Assembly (NCBI GenBank): GCA_018260475.1
Contig: JAGLBA010000014.1
Span: 1 to 59,268 of the forward strand
DNA from: Chryseobacterium sp.
GTDB taxonomy: Bacteria > Bacteroidota > Bacteroidia > Flavobacteriales > Weeksellaceae
DNA length: 59,268 nt
Direction of reading: 5' to 3'
The position numbers and the translations under genes were made by a program. Below are positions 34,214-44,095 of the stretch, piece after piece; the first letter of the stretch is position 1, and each line of letters starts with the position of its first letter. The notes beneath the pieces are model-generated. The model did no database searches. It saw only the letters and a program-made list of their open reading frames with translations, and was not told the origin of the DNA.

Positions 34214-35572
34214 ATGAAAAAGATAATTCCCGTATTGCTATTGGTTTCCCAGTTCTCATTTGCACAAACCACAGCGCAAAAGTTAGAAAAAGCCGTAGAA
34301 TCCTTGATGGCTACGGCACCGGCTTACGCCTCAAACATCTCCATTTATGTGGCTGATGAAAGAGGGAATTTTGTTTATGAAAATGGTGGTAACAAAGGAC
34401 TTTCCACGGCCTCTACACAAAAAATTTTTACCGCCGCCGCCGCACTAGATGTGTTGGGAAAGGATTACACCTATACTACAACTTCCGCCTTTTCCGGAAC
34501 ATTGAGTGGCGGCACGCTCACCGGCGATCTTTGGATCACATCTAATGGCGATCCCACTCTGGGCAGTTGGCGGTATGAAGAGTACAAACCCGACGATTTT
34601 AAACAAAAACTGATCACTGCTATCAAATCAAAAGGAATCAAACAAATCAATGGAAATTTGATGGTGGATGATGGCCAGTTTGATTTCCAAACTGTGCCTG
34701 GAGGCTGGCCTTGGAATGATATGGGAAATTACTATGGCGCAGGCGTTTGGGGTGTCAATTGGCGCGAAAATCAGTTTGATTTAATGATGAGCAATGCTAC
34801 TATTAAGAGCCAAAATGTGGAACTTCCGGGCGTGGTCTGGGTAAATGATTTGGAAGCCGGCGGAACATCTGATCAAAGTTTGATCTACACGGCACCGCAT
34901 TCCGAAGTGGCGTACATCAATGGAAAATTGCCGGCAAAAGCCATGACGATTTCCGGAGCGATGCCCAACCCGCCGCTTACACTTGGAAGCGAAATCCAAA
35001 GTTGGCTGAAAAGCGCTGGAATCCAGTTTAATGGAAAAATAGTTTCGACCTCCCAAATGCGGATTAAAGGCGAGAAAATTCCGACTTACCCACAGGCCAA
35101 CCAGTTTTTTGAATACAAATCGCCCTCGATGGACAAGATTGTGTACTGGTTTTTGCGAAAAAGCATCAATCTGTACGGCGAAACTATCATTAAAACTTTG
35201 GCTAAAGAGAAAAGAGGGGTTGGGAGTTTTTCAGTAGGCGTGGATTTTTTGAGGGACTACTGGGCATCGAAAGGCATCAATACCGCGATGATTAACTTTG
35301 CCGATGGCAGCGGTCTTTCGCCACAGAATTATGTTTCGGCGCGTGCGCAAGTTCAGGCGCTGCTTTGGGCAAAAAAACAACCTTGGTTTTCAGTCTTTTA
35401 TGAAGGATTTCCTACACAAGCCAATGGCATGAAAATGAAAAGTGGAACTATGAAAGACACGAAATCTTTCGCGGGTTATCACAACGGTTATGTTTTTTCT
35501 ATCATCATTAATAATTATCAGGGCGCTGCGGTCAGCGACGCACTTTTCAAAACTTTGAACCCATTAAAATAA
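34214..35572 (+). CDS. dacB: D-Ala-D-Ala carboxypeptidase/endopeptidase (PBP4, S13)
   Basis: 452 residues. Signal peptide MKKIIPVLLLVSQFSFAQ, the active-site SxxK tetrad STQK within STASTQKIFTAAAALD, the S13 inserted domain (about 90-260) and the late motifs FADGSGLSPQNYVS and MKSGTMKD (KSG in place of the usual KTG). It trims pentapeptides or cuts crosslinks of peptidoglycan in the periplasm. Its stop codon overlaps the start of the histidine-kinase gene (TAATG), so the two are translationally coupled. Confidence 0.93.
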   Translation: MKKIIPVLLLVSQFSFAQTTAQKLEKAVESLMATAPAYASNISIYVADERGNFVYENGGNKGLSTASTQKIFTAAAALDVLGKDYTYTTTSAFSGTLSGGTLTGDLWITSNGDPTLGSWRYEEYKPDDFKQKLITAIKSKGIKQINGNLMVDDGQFDFQTVPGGWPWNDMGNYYGAGVWGVNWRENQFDLMMSNATIKSQNVELPGVVWVNDLEAGGTSDQSLIYTAPHSEVAYINGKLPAKAMTISGAMPNPPLTLGSEIQSWLKSAGIQFNGKIVSTSQMRIKGEKIPTYPQANQFFEYKSPSMDKIVYWFLRKSINLYGETIIKTLAKEKRGVGSFSVGVDFLRDYWASKGINTAMINFADGSGLSPQNYVSARAQVQALLWAKKQPWFSVFYEGFPTQANGMKMKSGTMKDTKSFAGYHNGYVFSIIINNYQGAAVSDALFKTLNPLK

Positions 35573-36741
35573 TGCAGAACAGGGTTTTATCTAAACTAAA
35601 TAACTGGGTGGTTTTCGTACTTTTCACGGTGGTGGTTTTCGCTGTCGTACTTTACTCTGTGGTGCTCATCCGCGAACTTCGGCAGCGTGAAACCCGGAGT
35701 ATAGAGGTCTTTGCGAAGGCTATGAAAATTCAGCAGACCAAAATCCAGATCGATTCTGAAACGCAGGACTTATTGCTTTCCGTGTTTACCGAAAATGATA
35801 AACTTCCGACCATCATTACCGATGGCAATAAAAACGCAATCTTAGCTGAAGGTTTCTACCGAAATATTCCGCCTGAAATATTATCAGACAGCACCAAAAT
35901 GCGCCAAATGATCCGCACGATGGAGAGCCATTATGCCCCGTTCAAATTACAAGTTGAGAAAGGTAAAAATCAATTTGTGTTTTATGATAACTCCCAGTTA
36001 CTCAATAATTTGAGATTTTTTCCGTACTTTTTGGGTGTTTTTATTTTGTGTTATTTATTGTTTTCATTTTGGTTTTTAAGAACGGTAAAGCGTAATGATG
36101 AAGGCCTCGTGTGGGCTGGACTTGCCAAAGAAACGGCACACCAAATCGGCACGCCACTTTCCTCCATGATTGGCTGGATCGAGGTGATGCGCGATGAAAA
36201 TCCCGATTCCGAAGGTGCAAAAGAAATCGAAAAAGATATCTACCGACTGAAAACCATCTCCGAAAGATTCTCTAAAATAGGGTCGGTGCCGGAACTGAAC
36301 GACCTTAATCTAAACGAAACGGTTCAGATTAATTTTGATTATCTAAAGTCAAGAATCTCCAGGAAAATCAATTTTGGATTAAAAATGCCGCCGGAGCCAT
36401 TACTCATCCCACACAACCGAATTTTGCTGAGTTGGGTTATAGAAAACTTGGTGAAAAACGCTGTGGACGCTATGAAAGGCGCCGGAACTTTGGATATTTT
36501 GATTTATGAAAAGCAAAAGAATATTTTAATTGATATCAAAGATACCGGTAGCGGTATGACAGGCGCACAAGCTAAAAACGCCTTTAAACCGGGCTTTTCT
36601 ACCAAAAAAAGAGGCTGGGGATTAGGCTTGAGCCTTGCCAGACGCGTGATTAAAGAATACCACAACGGCGACATCAAAATTTCACAAACAGAACCTGGCA
36701 AAGGCTCGACTTTCCGTATTATTTTGAAAACAGTTGATTAG
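35572..36741 (+). CDS. Sensor histidine kinase, orphan
   Basis: 389 residues. Two membrane segments (about 12-33 and 150-170) bracket a 115-residue periplasmic sensor of no recognised family. The kinase core has His190 in ETAHQIGTPLSSMIGW, N-box VIENLVKNAVDAM, G1 DTGSGM, F-box FKPGFSTK and G2 GWGLGLSLAR. No response regulator is encoded nearby. It overlaps dacB by one base (TAATG), so both proteins are made from one transcript; the kinase may sense cell-wall state (inference). Confidence 0.92.
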   Translation: MQNRVLSKLNNWVVFVLFTVVVFAVVLYSVVLIRELRQRETRSIEVFAKAMKIQQTKIQIDSETQDLLLSVFTENDKLPTIITDGNKNAILAEGFYRNIPPEILSDSTKMRQMIRTMESHYAPFKLQVEKGKNQFVFYDNSQLLNNLRFFPYFLGVFILCYLLFSFWFLRTVKRNDEGLVWAGLAKETAHQIGTPLSSMIGWIEVMRDENPDSEGAKEIEKDIYRLKTISERFSKIGSVPELNDLNLNETVQINFDYLKSRISRKINFGLKMPPEPLLIPHNRILLSWVIENLVKNAVDAMKGAGTLDILIYEKQKNILIDIKDTGSGMTGAQAKNAFKPGFSTKKRGWGLGLSLARRVIKEYHNGDIKISQTEPGKGSTFRIILKTVD

Positions 36742-36746
36742 CTAAG

Positions 36747-38351
36747 TCAAAACTTTTTGTATTCGATGTAATAATTTGGATCAAAAACTACAGGGCTGTC
36801 GTTTTGAAGTTTCAATACTTTCCATTCTGATGATGGCGTGATGGTCTGTACTTTATTGATTCTAATAGGTAGTTTTAAATGAGGAACTATATTTTTAAAT
36901 CTATATTTCAGTTGGTTACCGTTTTGCGAATATTCTAAAACCGGAATTTTCGTCGTCCTTAAATATTGGTCGAAAATTCCAGACAAATCCAAACCGGTTT
37001 TTTCAATCATATAGTTTTCGACTTGCTTGGAAGATACCGTTTGGTGGTAAAATTCTTTGCCCATCCCGCGCAAAACTTCGCGAAATTTGGCGTCATCATT
37101 CAAAATATGGCGGATGGTGTGGAGCAAGTTTGCGCCTTTGTAGTACATATCGCCGCTACCCTCGTTGCGCACGCCATATTTCCCGATGATTGGGATATCA
37201 TTCTGTATATTTCTGCGAATGCCCTGTACATAGGTCTCAGAAGAGGTTTTGTCCATGAATTTTTCGGTAAAAAGCGTCTCAGAATAGCAGGTGAAACTCT
37301 CATGAATCCACATGTCCGCAGGATCTTTCGCGGTGATATTGTTGGCAAACCATTCATGTCCGCTTTCGTGAACGATGATGAAATCCCAGTTCATCCCAAC
37401 CCCCGTACCGGAAAGGTCGCGGCCTTTATAGCCATTGGCATATCCGTTTCCGTAGGCAATATTGCTCTGGTGCTCCATTCCCAAATAGGGTGCTTCCACC
37501 AATTTATAAGAATCTTCGTAAAAAGGATAGGGACCGAACCAATATTCCATTGCGGCAAGCATGGGCTTCACTTGGGAAAACTGTTTTTTGGCTTTATCTA
37601 AATTATGTTCCAGCACCCAATAATCCAAATCGAGGTTGCCTTTTTCACCATTAAATTGGTCTTTAAAATTAACAAAATTCCCAATCGTGGGCGAGATCGA
37701 ATAGGCATTGATTGGGTTTTTCACTTCCCAAACGAAAAAATTTTTATCTTTCTCCGTGCCTTGGGAAATCAGTCGCCCATTGCCCACTCCGATGAGATTT
37801 TTCGGGGTGATTATTTTCATGGTAATGCCATTGTCCGGCTCATCATTCCAAATATCTTTTAGCGGCAACCATACAGAAGTCCCGATGCCTTCCTGCGCCA
37901 CGCCCATGAAGGGGTTTCCCTTTTCATCTTTATCAAAAACCCATCCGCCGTCCCAAGGTGCATGTTTGGCGATGGTCGGGTTGCCCCAATATTTTATTGT
38001 TAAACTATGGTATTCTCCTTTTTTATAAATTTTATTGGTGTGAATAAAAATAAAATCGCCCTCTCTTTTGGAGGTGCAAAGTTTCTCATCGGAATCTGTA
38101 ATCAGGTATTGCATAGGCTGTTGCAAATCGATTTGGAGAACAGGCTTATCGGTATCTTTGGTAATCTCGAAAGTGATTCTATTTGTTCCCGCTACGGTTT
38201 TTTTATCAAAATCGGGCTCTACCGTCAGTTCATATTTTTTAACATCCCAAAAATTGCGAAACTGTGTATCTGAGCCTTTTAGTGTATCGGTTTTAGAAAA
38301 AGTTTGGGCGAAAGAAATCCCGGATATGAAGACGAAGATGAATTTTTTCAT
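36747..38351 (-). CDS. Secreted M1-family metallopeptidase
   Basis: 534 residues from the ATG at 38351, which opens the Sec signal MKKFIFVFISGISFAQ; an upstream in-frame TTG is rejected. The zinc site is HESGH in VHESGHEWFANN, with Glu after 18 residues in WIHESFTCYSE, the HExxH-x18-E of M1 (gluzincin) aminopeptidases. The exopeptidase-type GxMEN motif is replaced by YLGMEHQSN, as in many Bacteroidota M1 proteins. Probably periplasmic or surface peptide trimming. It converges with the histidine kinase gene with only 5 bases between stops, leaving no room for a terminator. Confidence 0.92.
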   Translation of the reverse strand: MKKFIFVFISGISFAQTFSKTDTLKGSDTQFRNFWDVKKYELTVEPDFDKKTVAGTNRITFEITKDTDKPVLQIDLQQPMQYLITDSDEKLCTSKREGDFIFIHTNKIYKKGEYHSLTIKYWGNPTIAKHAPWDGGWVFDKDEKGNPFMGVAQEGIGTSVWLPLKDIWNDEPDNGITMKIITPKNLIGVGNGRLISQGTEKDKNFFVWEVKNPINAYSISPTIGNFVNFKDQFNGEKGNLDLDYWVLEHNLDKAKKQFSQVKPMLAAMEYWFGPYPFYEDSYKLVEAPYLGMEHQSNIAYGNGYANGYKGRDLSGTGVGMNWDFIIVHESGHEWFANNITAKDPADMWIHESFTCYSETLFTEKFMDKTSSETYVQGIRRNIQNDIPIIGKYGVRNEGSGDMYYKGANLLHTIRHILNDDAKFREVLRGMGKEFYHQTVSSKQVENYMIEKTGLDLSGIFDQYLRTTKIPVLEYSQNGNQLKYRFKNIVPHLKLPIRINKVQTITPSSEWKVLKLQNDSPVVFDPNYYIEYKKF

Positions 38352-38440
38352 TGGAAAAATTAATTTCAAATTGAGGTATTATTTTAAATAAAATATCGCA
38401 ACAGATATTGATTAAAAACGGTTAAGTTTCTAGGTGTTAA

Positions 38441-39259
38441 TTACTTTTGCCTTGCCAATGCTTCTTGCTTTTGCAGTCGTTTGTAAGTTCGGCTGCACAT
38501 CATAATACTAAATTCGTACAGCACCAGGAGCGGCATAGCGGCAGCCATCATGCTCAAAACATCTGCCGGGGTGATGATCGCAGCAACCACCATTATCAGT
38601 ACAATTGCGTGGCGACGGTAGGTTTTCATAAACATAGGCGTCAGAATGCCCATGTTGGTAAGGACATATACTGCCACCGGGAAAAGAAATATCAATCCCA
38701 TCCCTAGAACCACCTGCAAAAACAGCGTGGTATAATCTGATAAATCAAATAGTTGCGTAATGGTATTTGAAATGGTAAAGAGCAAACCGAAATTAATGGC
38801 GAAAGGAAGAATAAAAAAATAACCACAAAGGATTCCTGTCAAAAAGAGTATCCAAATGAAATTGATGATAAAAGCCGAGTTTTTCTTTTCACCGGGCATC
38901 AGCGCAGGGCTTACGAACCTCCAAATCTCCCAGACAATATATGGAAAAGCCACCACAATGCCGCCAAAAATGGAAACAGCCATCATTACATTGAACTGCT
39001 GCATTATGGTTTTCTGCTGAACGGCAAAATGCCCCGGAATCGTGATGCTGTCGTGTCCTAGGTATGCTCTTGAAAAATGATTCACCACCCGGAAAGTAGC
39101 AAAATCCGGTTTCGTAGGCGCGAAAAATACATGATCCATAATCCATTCTATGTTATAGCCTACAAGGAAAGCGCCTACCACGATAGCGATTATGCAGCGT
39201 ACCAAATGGCTGCGCAACTCTCCGATGTGTCCCAAGAAGGACATGTCTTTTTCACTCAT
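38441..39259 (-). CDS. tatC: Twin-arginine translocase subunit TatC
   Basis: 272 residues, six membrane segments. Family marks: MSFLGHIGELRSHLVRC at the N-terminus, FPYIVWEIWRFVSPALMPGEKK, and the later FLFPVAVYVLTNMGILTP with ITPADVLSMMAAAMPLLVLYE. It recognises Tat signals of folded exported proteins, such as possibly the phospholipase C and cholesterol-oxidase proteins encoded here. It carries a loop of about 40 extra residues after the first membrane segment (FRVVNHFSRAYLGHDS), common in flavobacteria. tatA is not in the window. kdsD follows upstream on the same strand 162 bases away. Confidence 0.96.
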   Translation of the reverse strand: MSEKDMSFLGHIGELRSHLVRCIIAIVVGAFLVGYNIEWIMDHVFFAPTKPDFATFRVVNHFSRAYLGHDSITIPGHFAVQQKTIMQQFNVMMAVSIFGGIVVAFPYIVWEIWRFVSPALMPGEKKNSAFIINFIWILFLTGILCGYFFILPFAINFGLLFTISNTITQLFDLSDYTTLFLQVVLGMGLIFLFPVAVYVLTNMGILTPMFMKTYRRHAIVLIMVVAAIITPADVLSMMAAAMPLLVLYEFSIMMCSRTYKRLQKQEALARQK

Positions 39260-39421
39260 ATTTTGATGGGAAAATTAATTTAGCAAAATTAATTAAAATT
39301 GCTGGGAAATCTAACGACGGCGTAACAATGTTTTTGCAATAATAGAAATAACCACGATTTGATGAATTTAAATATACGACGGCGGCACGGCAGTTTTCAA
39401 AGAGATTGAGGTTTAATTAAA

Positions 39422-40381
39422 TTAAATTATTCCTTCATCCAAAAGTCTGTGTATGGCCACGATTCCTGCATAGGTTCCGCCATCAGTCACGATGAGTTGA
39501 CCGATGTTGTTTTGCTTTAAGATCGCCATAGCTTCTTTTGCCAGTGCTGAGATATCAATGGTTTTGGGGTTTCGGCTCATAATATTTTCAGCCGTGATTC
39601 CGGAAAAATTTTCCTCCTTTATCAGCATTCTGCGGAGGTCACCATCGGTAATTACTCCCGCAATGTCATCGCCATCCATCACCACCGTAATGCCGTGGGC
39701 AGAGCTGCTGATAGAAATAATGACTTCCCTCACGGAAGAATCCATACGCACAGACGGTTTATTGGCCGATAAAAACTGTCCAACCTTTGCGGTTAGATTT
39801 TTCCCCAAAGCCCCACCGGGATGGAATTTAGCAAAATCTTTATCTTCAAAACCATTCAACTCCATCAGGCATACGGCCAGCGCATCGCCCAGCGCCATTT
39901 GTACCGTGGTAGAACTTGTGGGCGCCAGTCTATTTGGGCAGGCTTCCTTTTCCACAAAAGTATTCAGCACCACATCGGCGGCATCGCCAAGTTTGCTCTT
40001 TGCATTACCCGTCATAGCGATCAGGGCGGACGAATATTCTTTCAGATAGGGCAGAAGTGCCACAATTTCCGGAGAATTCCCAGAGTATGAAATGCACAAA
40101 ACCACATCCGATTTTTGGATTAAACCGAGGTCGCCGTGGATGGCTTCGGAGGCATGCAGAAACTGCGATGGCGTCCCGGTGGAGTTCAATGTGGCCACTA
40201 TTTTATTGCCCACATGAGCAGATTTCCCGATCCCGACCACGATTAGTTTTCCGGAGGCACTGCGAATGAGTTCCACTGCAGTGCAAAATTCTTCTCCGAG
40301 CCTGTCTCTAAGACCTTCCAGTTCCGTGATTTCCGTTTGCAGAGCGGTTTTTGCTAAAGATAAAAGATGTAAAGGATCCAA
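39422..40381 (-). CDS. Arabinose-5-phosphate isomerase (KpsF/GutQ/KdsD family)
   Basis: About 319 residues. SIS domain with LIVVGIGKSAHVGNKIVATLNSTGTPSQFLHASEAIHGDLG (in part residues about 45-85) and SYSGNSPEIVALLP, then two CBS domains (VREVIISISSSAHGITVVMD and ENIMSRNPKTI). It converts ribulose-5-P to arabinose-5-P for Kdo and LPS synthesis. The open frame extends to a TTG at 40474, but there is no ATG; a -7 box TAAATTTG at 40467-40460 lies inside that extension, so the TTG at 40381 (giving MDPLHLLSLAKTALQTEI) is preferred. Divergent from recQ. Confidence 0.9.
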   Translation of the reverse strand: MDPLHLLSLAKTALQTEITELEGLRDRLGEEFCTAVELIRSASGKLIVVGIGKSAHVGNKIVATLNSTGTPSQFLHASEAIHGDLGLIQKSDVVLCISYSGNSPEIVALLPYLKEYSSALIAMTGNAKSKLGDAADVVLNTFVEKEACPNRLAPTSSTTVQMALGDALAVCLMELNGFEDKDFAKFHPGGALGKNLTAKVGQFLSANKPSVRMDSSVREVIISISSSAHGITVVMDGDDIAGVITDGDLRRMLIKEENFSGITAENIMSRNPKTIDISALAKEAMAILKQNNIGQLIVTDGGTYAGIVAIHRLLDEGII

Positions 40382-40443
40382 ATTTTTTAAGGTTTGATTA
40401 ATTAATTTAATCTTGATTAGACCAATATTGTGAATTAATTTTT

Positions 40444-40467
40444 TAACTTTGGTTAATTGCAAATTTA
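40444..40467. promoter_or_regulatory. Overlapping divergent promoters of kdsD-type gene and recQ
   Basis: TAACTTTG on the plus strand (40444-40451, 30 bases before the recQ ATG) and TAAATTTG on the minus strand (40467-40460), 8 bases apart. Both fit TAnnTTTG. Matching -33 TTTG elements at standard spacing are not clear (minus strand: a TTG 21 bases upstream). Confidence 0.55.
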
Positions 40468-40481
40468 GCAACAATTATCAG

Positions 40482-42686
40482 ATGAAAACAAGCAACGCCG
40501 ATTTATCGAAAAATTTAAAGAAATATTTTGGATTTAATACCTTTAAAGGTGAGCAGGAAGAGATTATAAACACCTTATTAAAGGGTGATGATGTCTTTGT
40601 TTTGATGCCTACCGGTGGCGGGAAATCCTTGTGCTACCAATTGCCCGCACTGATGTCCGAAGGAACAGCTATCGTGGTTTCGCCACTGATTGCTTTGATG
40701 AAAAACCAGGTAGATGCCGTAAACGGGCTTTCCTCTGACGAGGGTGTGGCGCATGTGCTGAACTCTTCTCTAAACAAAACGCAGACGAAGCAGGTGATGG
40801 ATGATATCCGCGCCGGGAAAACCAAACTCTTATATGTTGCGCCGGAATCTTTGATAAAAGAAGAATATTTGGATTTTTTAAAGGATGTAAAAATATCTTT
40901 CGTAGCGATAGATGAGGCGCACTGCATCTCGGAGTGGGGCCATGATTTCCGCCCGGAATACCGCAACCTAAAACAGATTATAGACCAAATTGCCGATGTT
41001 CCAGTAATAGCACTTACCGCTACGGCAACTCCGAAGGTGCAGGATGATATTCAAAAAACTTTGGGAATGAGCGGTGCGGAAGTTTTCAAAGAGAGTTTCA
41101 ACCGCCCGAATTTATTCTACGAGGTTCGCCCAAAAGTTAATGTGGACAGGGAAATCGTGAAATTCATCCATCAGCACAAAGGGAAGTCAGGGATTGTGTA
41201 CTGCCTAAGCCGTCGGAAAGTAGAGGAATTTGCTCAACTTTTGCAGGTAAATGGTATCAATGCATTGCCGTACCACGCCGGTTTGGATCAAAAAACCCGC
41301 GTGATGAATCAAGATAAATTCCTGATGGAGGAATGCGATATCATCGTGGCAACCATCGCTTTCGGGATGGGGATTGATAAGCCCGATGTGCGTTTTGTGG
41401 TGCATTACGATATACCAAAATCTCTGGAAAGTTATTACCAGGAAACCGGAAGAGCCGGAAGAGATGGTGGCGAAGGCCATTGTTTGGCATTTTACGATCC
41501 AAAAGATATCGAAAAACTTGAAAAATTCCTTGCACAAAAGCCAGTTTCCGAGAGAGAAATTGGTTTGCAATTGCTGAACGAAGTGGTGGGCTACGCCGAA
41601 ACTTCCATGAGCCGCCGACAATATCTGATGTGCTATTTCGGGGAATCTTTTGATCCCGAAACTGGTGCCGGTGCAAAGATGGACGATAACTCGGTGAATC
41701 CGCCGCCATTGAAAGAGGCGACAAAAGATTTGAAAACTGTGCTGGAATTGGTAAAAAAACTGGACGAAAAATTCAGAACCAAGGATATCATCAATGTAAT
41801 ATCTGGTAAGGAAAGCGCTGTAACGAAATCTTATAAATTAGAAACCAATCCGCTATTTGGCGTCGGGATAGACCAATCCGATAACTATTGGAAATCCATT
41901 ATCCGCCAAGCAACAGTGCAGAATTTCCTTCAGAAAGACATTGAAACTTATGGCGTCCTGAAACTTTCTGAAAAAGGACATTCAGTTTTGTCTGGGAGTT
42001 ATAAGAAGCCTTTCATAATTGCAGAAGACCGCCAGTATGACCTTGCCCAATCCAAGGCAGATTCCGATCAGGAGCAGGTACAAGCATGCGCCGTGATGGA
42101 CGACAAACTTTTCGCCCAATTGAAAGATTTGCGCAGAAAGATCGCCAAAAAACACGGCATACCGCCTTACACGGTCTTTATGGATCCCAGTTTAGAGGAT
42201 ATGACCGTGCAGTATCCTATCAGCGTGGATGAAATTGCAAAAATCTATGGCGTGGGCGATGGTAAGGCCAAAAAGTATGGTAAAGAATTCGCGGAATTCA
42301 TCAAAAAGTATGTAGAGGATAACGACATTGAGCGTACGCAGGATATGGTTCTGAAACAAGTGGCAAACAAGGCTTCTCACAAGGTTTTCATTATCCAGAA
42401 TACTGATAAAAAAATTGACCTCGAGGATATTGCAAAAGCCAAAAATCTCTCGATGACGGAACTTCTGAAAGAGATGGAAAGTATTGTATATCAAGGTACT
42501 AAATTAAATATCAATTATTATATTGATGAAAATTTCGATGAAGATTTGGTTGAGGAATTTATGGATTTTATGAAAGAATCCGAAAGCGATAGTATGAAAG
42601 TTCTTTTGGCAGAATTTGGAGATGATTTGAGTGACGAGGAGGTTAGATTACTGAGAATTAAGTTTATAAGTGATGTTGCGAACTGA
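40482..42686 (+). CDS. recQ: ATP-dependent DNA helicase RecQ
   Basis: 734 residues from the ATG at 40482 (an in-frame TTG at 40449 lies within the promoter region and is not used). Superfamily 2 core: [16 protein letters not shown], Walker [22 protein letters not shown] in [20 protein letters not shown], motif [13 protein letters not shown], motif [14 protein letters not shown]. An RQC domain follows (about 340-520) with the zinc-site segment less typical ([11 protein letters not shown], only some Cys retained), and an HRDC domain at the end (about 530-600). It unwinds 3'-5' during repair and recombination. Confidence 0.95.
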   Translation: MKTSNADLSKNLKKYFGFNTFKGEQEEIINTLLKGDDVFVLMPTGGGKSLCYQLPALMSEGTAIVVSPLIALMKNQVDAVNGLSSDEGVAHVLNSSLNKTQTKQVMDDIRAGKTKLLYVAPESLIKEEYLDFLKDVKISFVAIDEAHCISEWGHDFRPEYRNLKQIIDQIADVPVIALTATATPKVQDDIQKTLGMSGAEVFKESFNRPNLFYEVRPKVNVDREIVKFIHQHKGKSGIVYCLSRRKVEEFAQLLQVNGINALPYHAGLDQKTRVMNQDKFLMEECDIIVATIAFGMGIDKPDVRFVVHYDIPKSLESYYQETGRAGRDGGEGHCLAFYDPKDIEKLEKFLAQKPVSEREIGLQLLNEVVGYAETSMSRRQYLMCYFGESFDPETGAGAKMDDNSVNPPPLKEATKDLKTVLELVKKLDEKFRTKDIINVISGKESAVTKSYKLETNPLFGVGIDQSDNYWKSIIRQATVQNFLQKDIETYGVLKLSEKGHSVLSGSYKKPFIIAEDRQYDLAQSKADSDQEQVQACAVMDDKLFAQLKDLRRKIAKKHGIPPYTVFMDPSLEDMTVQYPISVDEIAKIYGVGDGKAKKYGKEFAEFIKKYVEDNDIERTQDMVLKQVANKASHKVFIIQNTDKKIDLEDIAKAKNLSMTELLKEMESIVYQGTKLNINYYIDENFDEDLVEEFMDFMKESESDSMKVLLAEFGDDLSDEEVRLLRIKFISDVAN

Positions 42687-42898
42687 TTTAATATCACTAT
42701 GTTATTTGATTAAAAAACTGAAGATCTTCAATGGCTTATTTCTTATGAAAATCCTGAACTTATAGTATAATTTTGGAATTTTTCGGGGATTGAAAATAGA
42801 TCATCATTTTTCTAAATCAATCCTCTTATAAACATTCATATCGTAGATTTTCCCGGCCTTGTTTAAATTCTTTTTCCCATTTTTGCAAAAACTTAATA

Positions 42899-43984
42899 GT
42901 GCAGGATTCCAGCAAAAAAATATCTGTCATTTTCATTCTCCCTGATCTCGAAACTGGCGGTGCAGAGAGGATTGTAACCACGATTGCCAACCATTTGCCG
43001 CGGGAGAAATTTGAACTAAAAATGATGCTTTTGCGAAAAGAAGGCGGCTATCTTGAGATTTTGAAACCTGATATCGAAGTCATAGACCTGAAAACACCGC
43101 GAATCCGCCATTCACTAATACCGATTTTAAAAGAAATAAAAAAACGCAAACCGGACATTGTATTTTCCGGTTTTGGAGAAGTAAATGCCTACCTTTCTTT
43201 GTATATCAGGTTTTTTCCGAAGATAAAATTCATCGCCCGCGAAACCAATGTCGTTTCTCAGCATGTCACACGCAAGGAAATACGCTTTTTCTATAAATTT
43301 TATAACAATTACGACCGAATTATTTGCCAGTCGGACGATATGCAAAAAGATTTGGTTGAAAACTTCAACATTAGAAAGGATAAAATTGTAAAAATCAATA
43401 ATCCTGTAGATTTTGATTTTATCGAGCAAAAACTGGCCTCATCGGTGCTGCCCAATGGTTTTTCGGGGGATTTTAAGAATGTGGTGGCCATTGGAAACCT
43501 TTCTTCGCGCAAGGGGTTTGATAATTTGCTGCTCGTTTTTTCGCATTTAAAAAAAGAAAAAATAAAACTCCATATTTTGGGCGACGGTCGAGATAAAGAT
43601 TTTCTCCACCAAATGAAAACCGACCTTGGTTTGGAAAATGTGACTTTCCATGGACAGCAAAAAAATCCTTACCAATTCCTAAAATTTGCTGATTTATTTA
43701 TCCTTTCCTCGCGCTACGAGGGTTTTCCTAATGTGCTTCTGGAAGCCGGCGCATGCGGGACTTTTGCTTTGGCAAATGATTGTCCGGGCGGCATCCGTGA
43801 GATTATTTTAAAAGGAACAAATGGCGAAATTTCCGATATCGAAAACCATGAGGGTTTTGCTAAAAAAATCTTGGAGGTAATAAGTCAAACTCATGATATG
43901 CAAACCATCAAATCATCGATTAAAAACCGATTTTCAAAGGAAATAATTTTAGGGGAGTATGAGAAGCTTTTTGAAGAACTGTAA
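42899..43984 (+). CDS. Glycosyltransferase, GT4 family
   Basis: 361 residues. N-domain VIFILPDLETGGAERIVTTIANHL, donor-binding C-domain KNVVAIGNLSSRKGFDNLLLVF with LHILGDGRDKDFL, the E-x7-E region FILSSRYEGFPNVLLEAGACG, as in WaaG/PimA-type retaining transferases. No ATG is in frame before the core; GTG at 42899 gives MQDSSKKISVIF. It adds a sugar to LPS, capsule or another glycan; target unknown. Stands alone between recQ and lpd, with a weak hairpin after it (44023-44049). Confidence 0.9.
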   Translation: MQDSSKKISVIFILPDLETGGAERIVTTIANHLPREKFELKMMLLRKEGGYLEILKPDIEVIDLKTPRIRHSLIPILKEIKKRKPDIVFSGFGEVNAYLSLYIRFFPKIKFIARETNVVSQHVTRKEIRFFYKFYNNYDRIICQSDDMQKDLVENFNIRKDKIVKINNPVDFDFIEQKLASSVLPNGFSGDFKNVVAIGNLSSRKGFDNLLLVFSHLKKEKIKLHILGDGRDKDFLHQMKTDLGLENVTFHGQQKNPYQFLKFADLFILSSRYEGFPNVLLEAGACGTFALANDCPGGIREIILKGTNGEISDIENHEGFAKKILEVISQTHDMQTIKSSIKNRFSKEIILGEYEKLFEEL

Positions 43985-44095
43985 ACTCTATAAAGCTGAG
44001 TTATAGTTCCTTTAAAAAACAAAATTTCGGCGGTTCTTGCACCGAAATTATTCGTAAATTCGCACATAATTAGTTTTAAACAAAATAAAAAATAT

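Noticed and set aside
39660-40049. Plus-strand frames antisense to the arabinose-5-phosphate isomerase gene
   Set aside because: Composition typical of antisense to a GC-richer gene (Ser/Ala/Phe runs), no family match.
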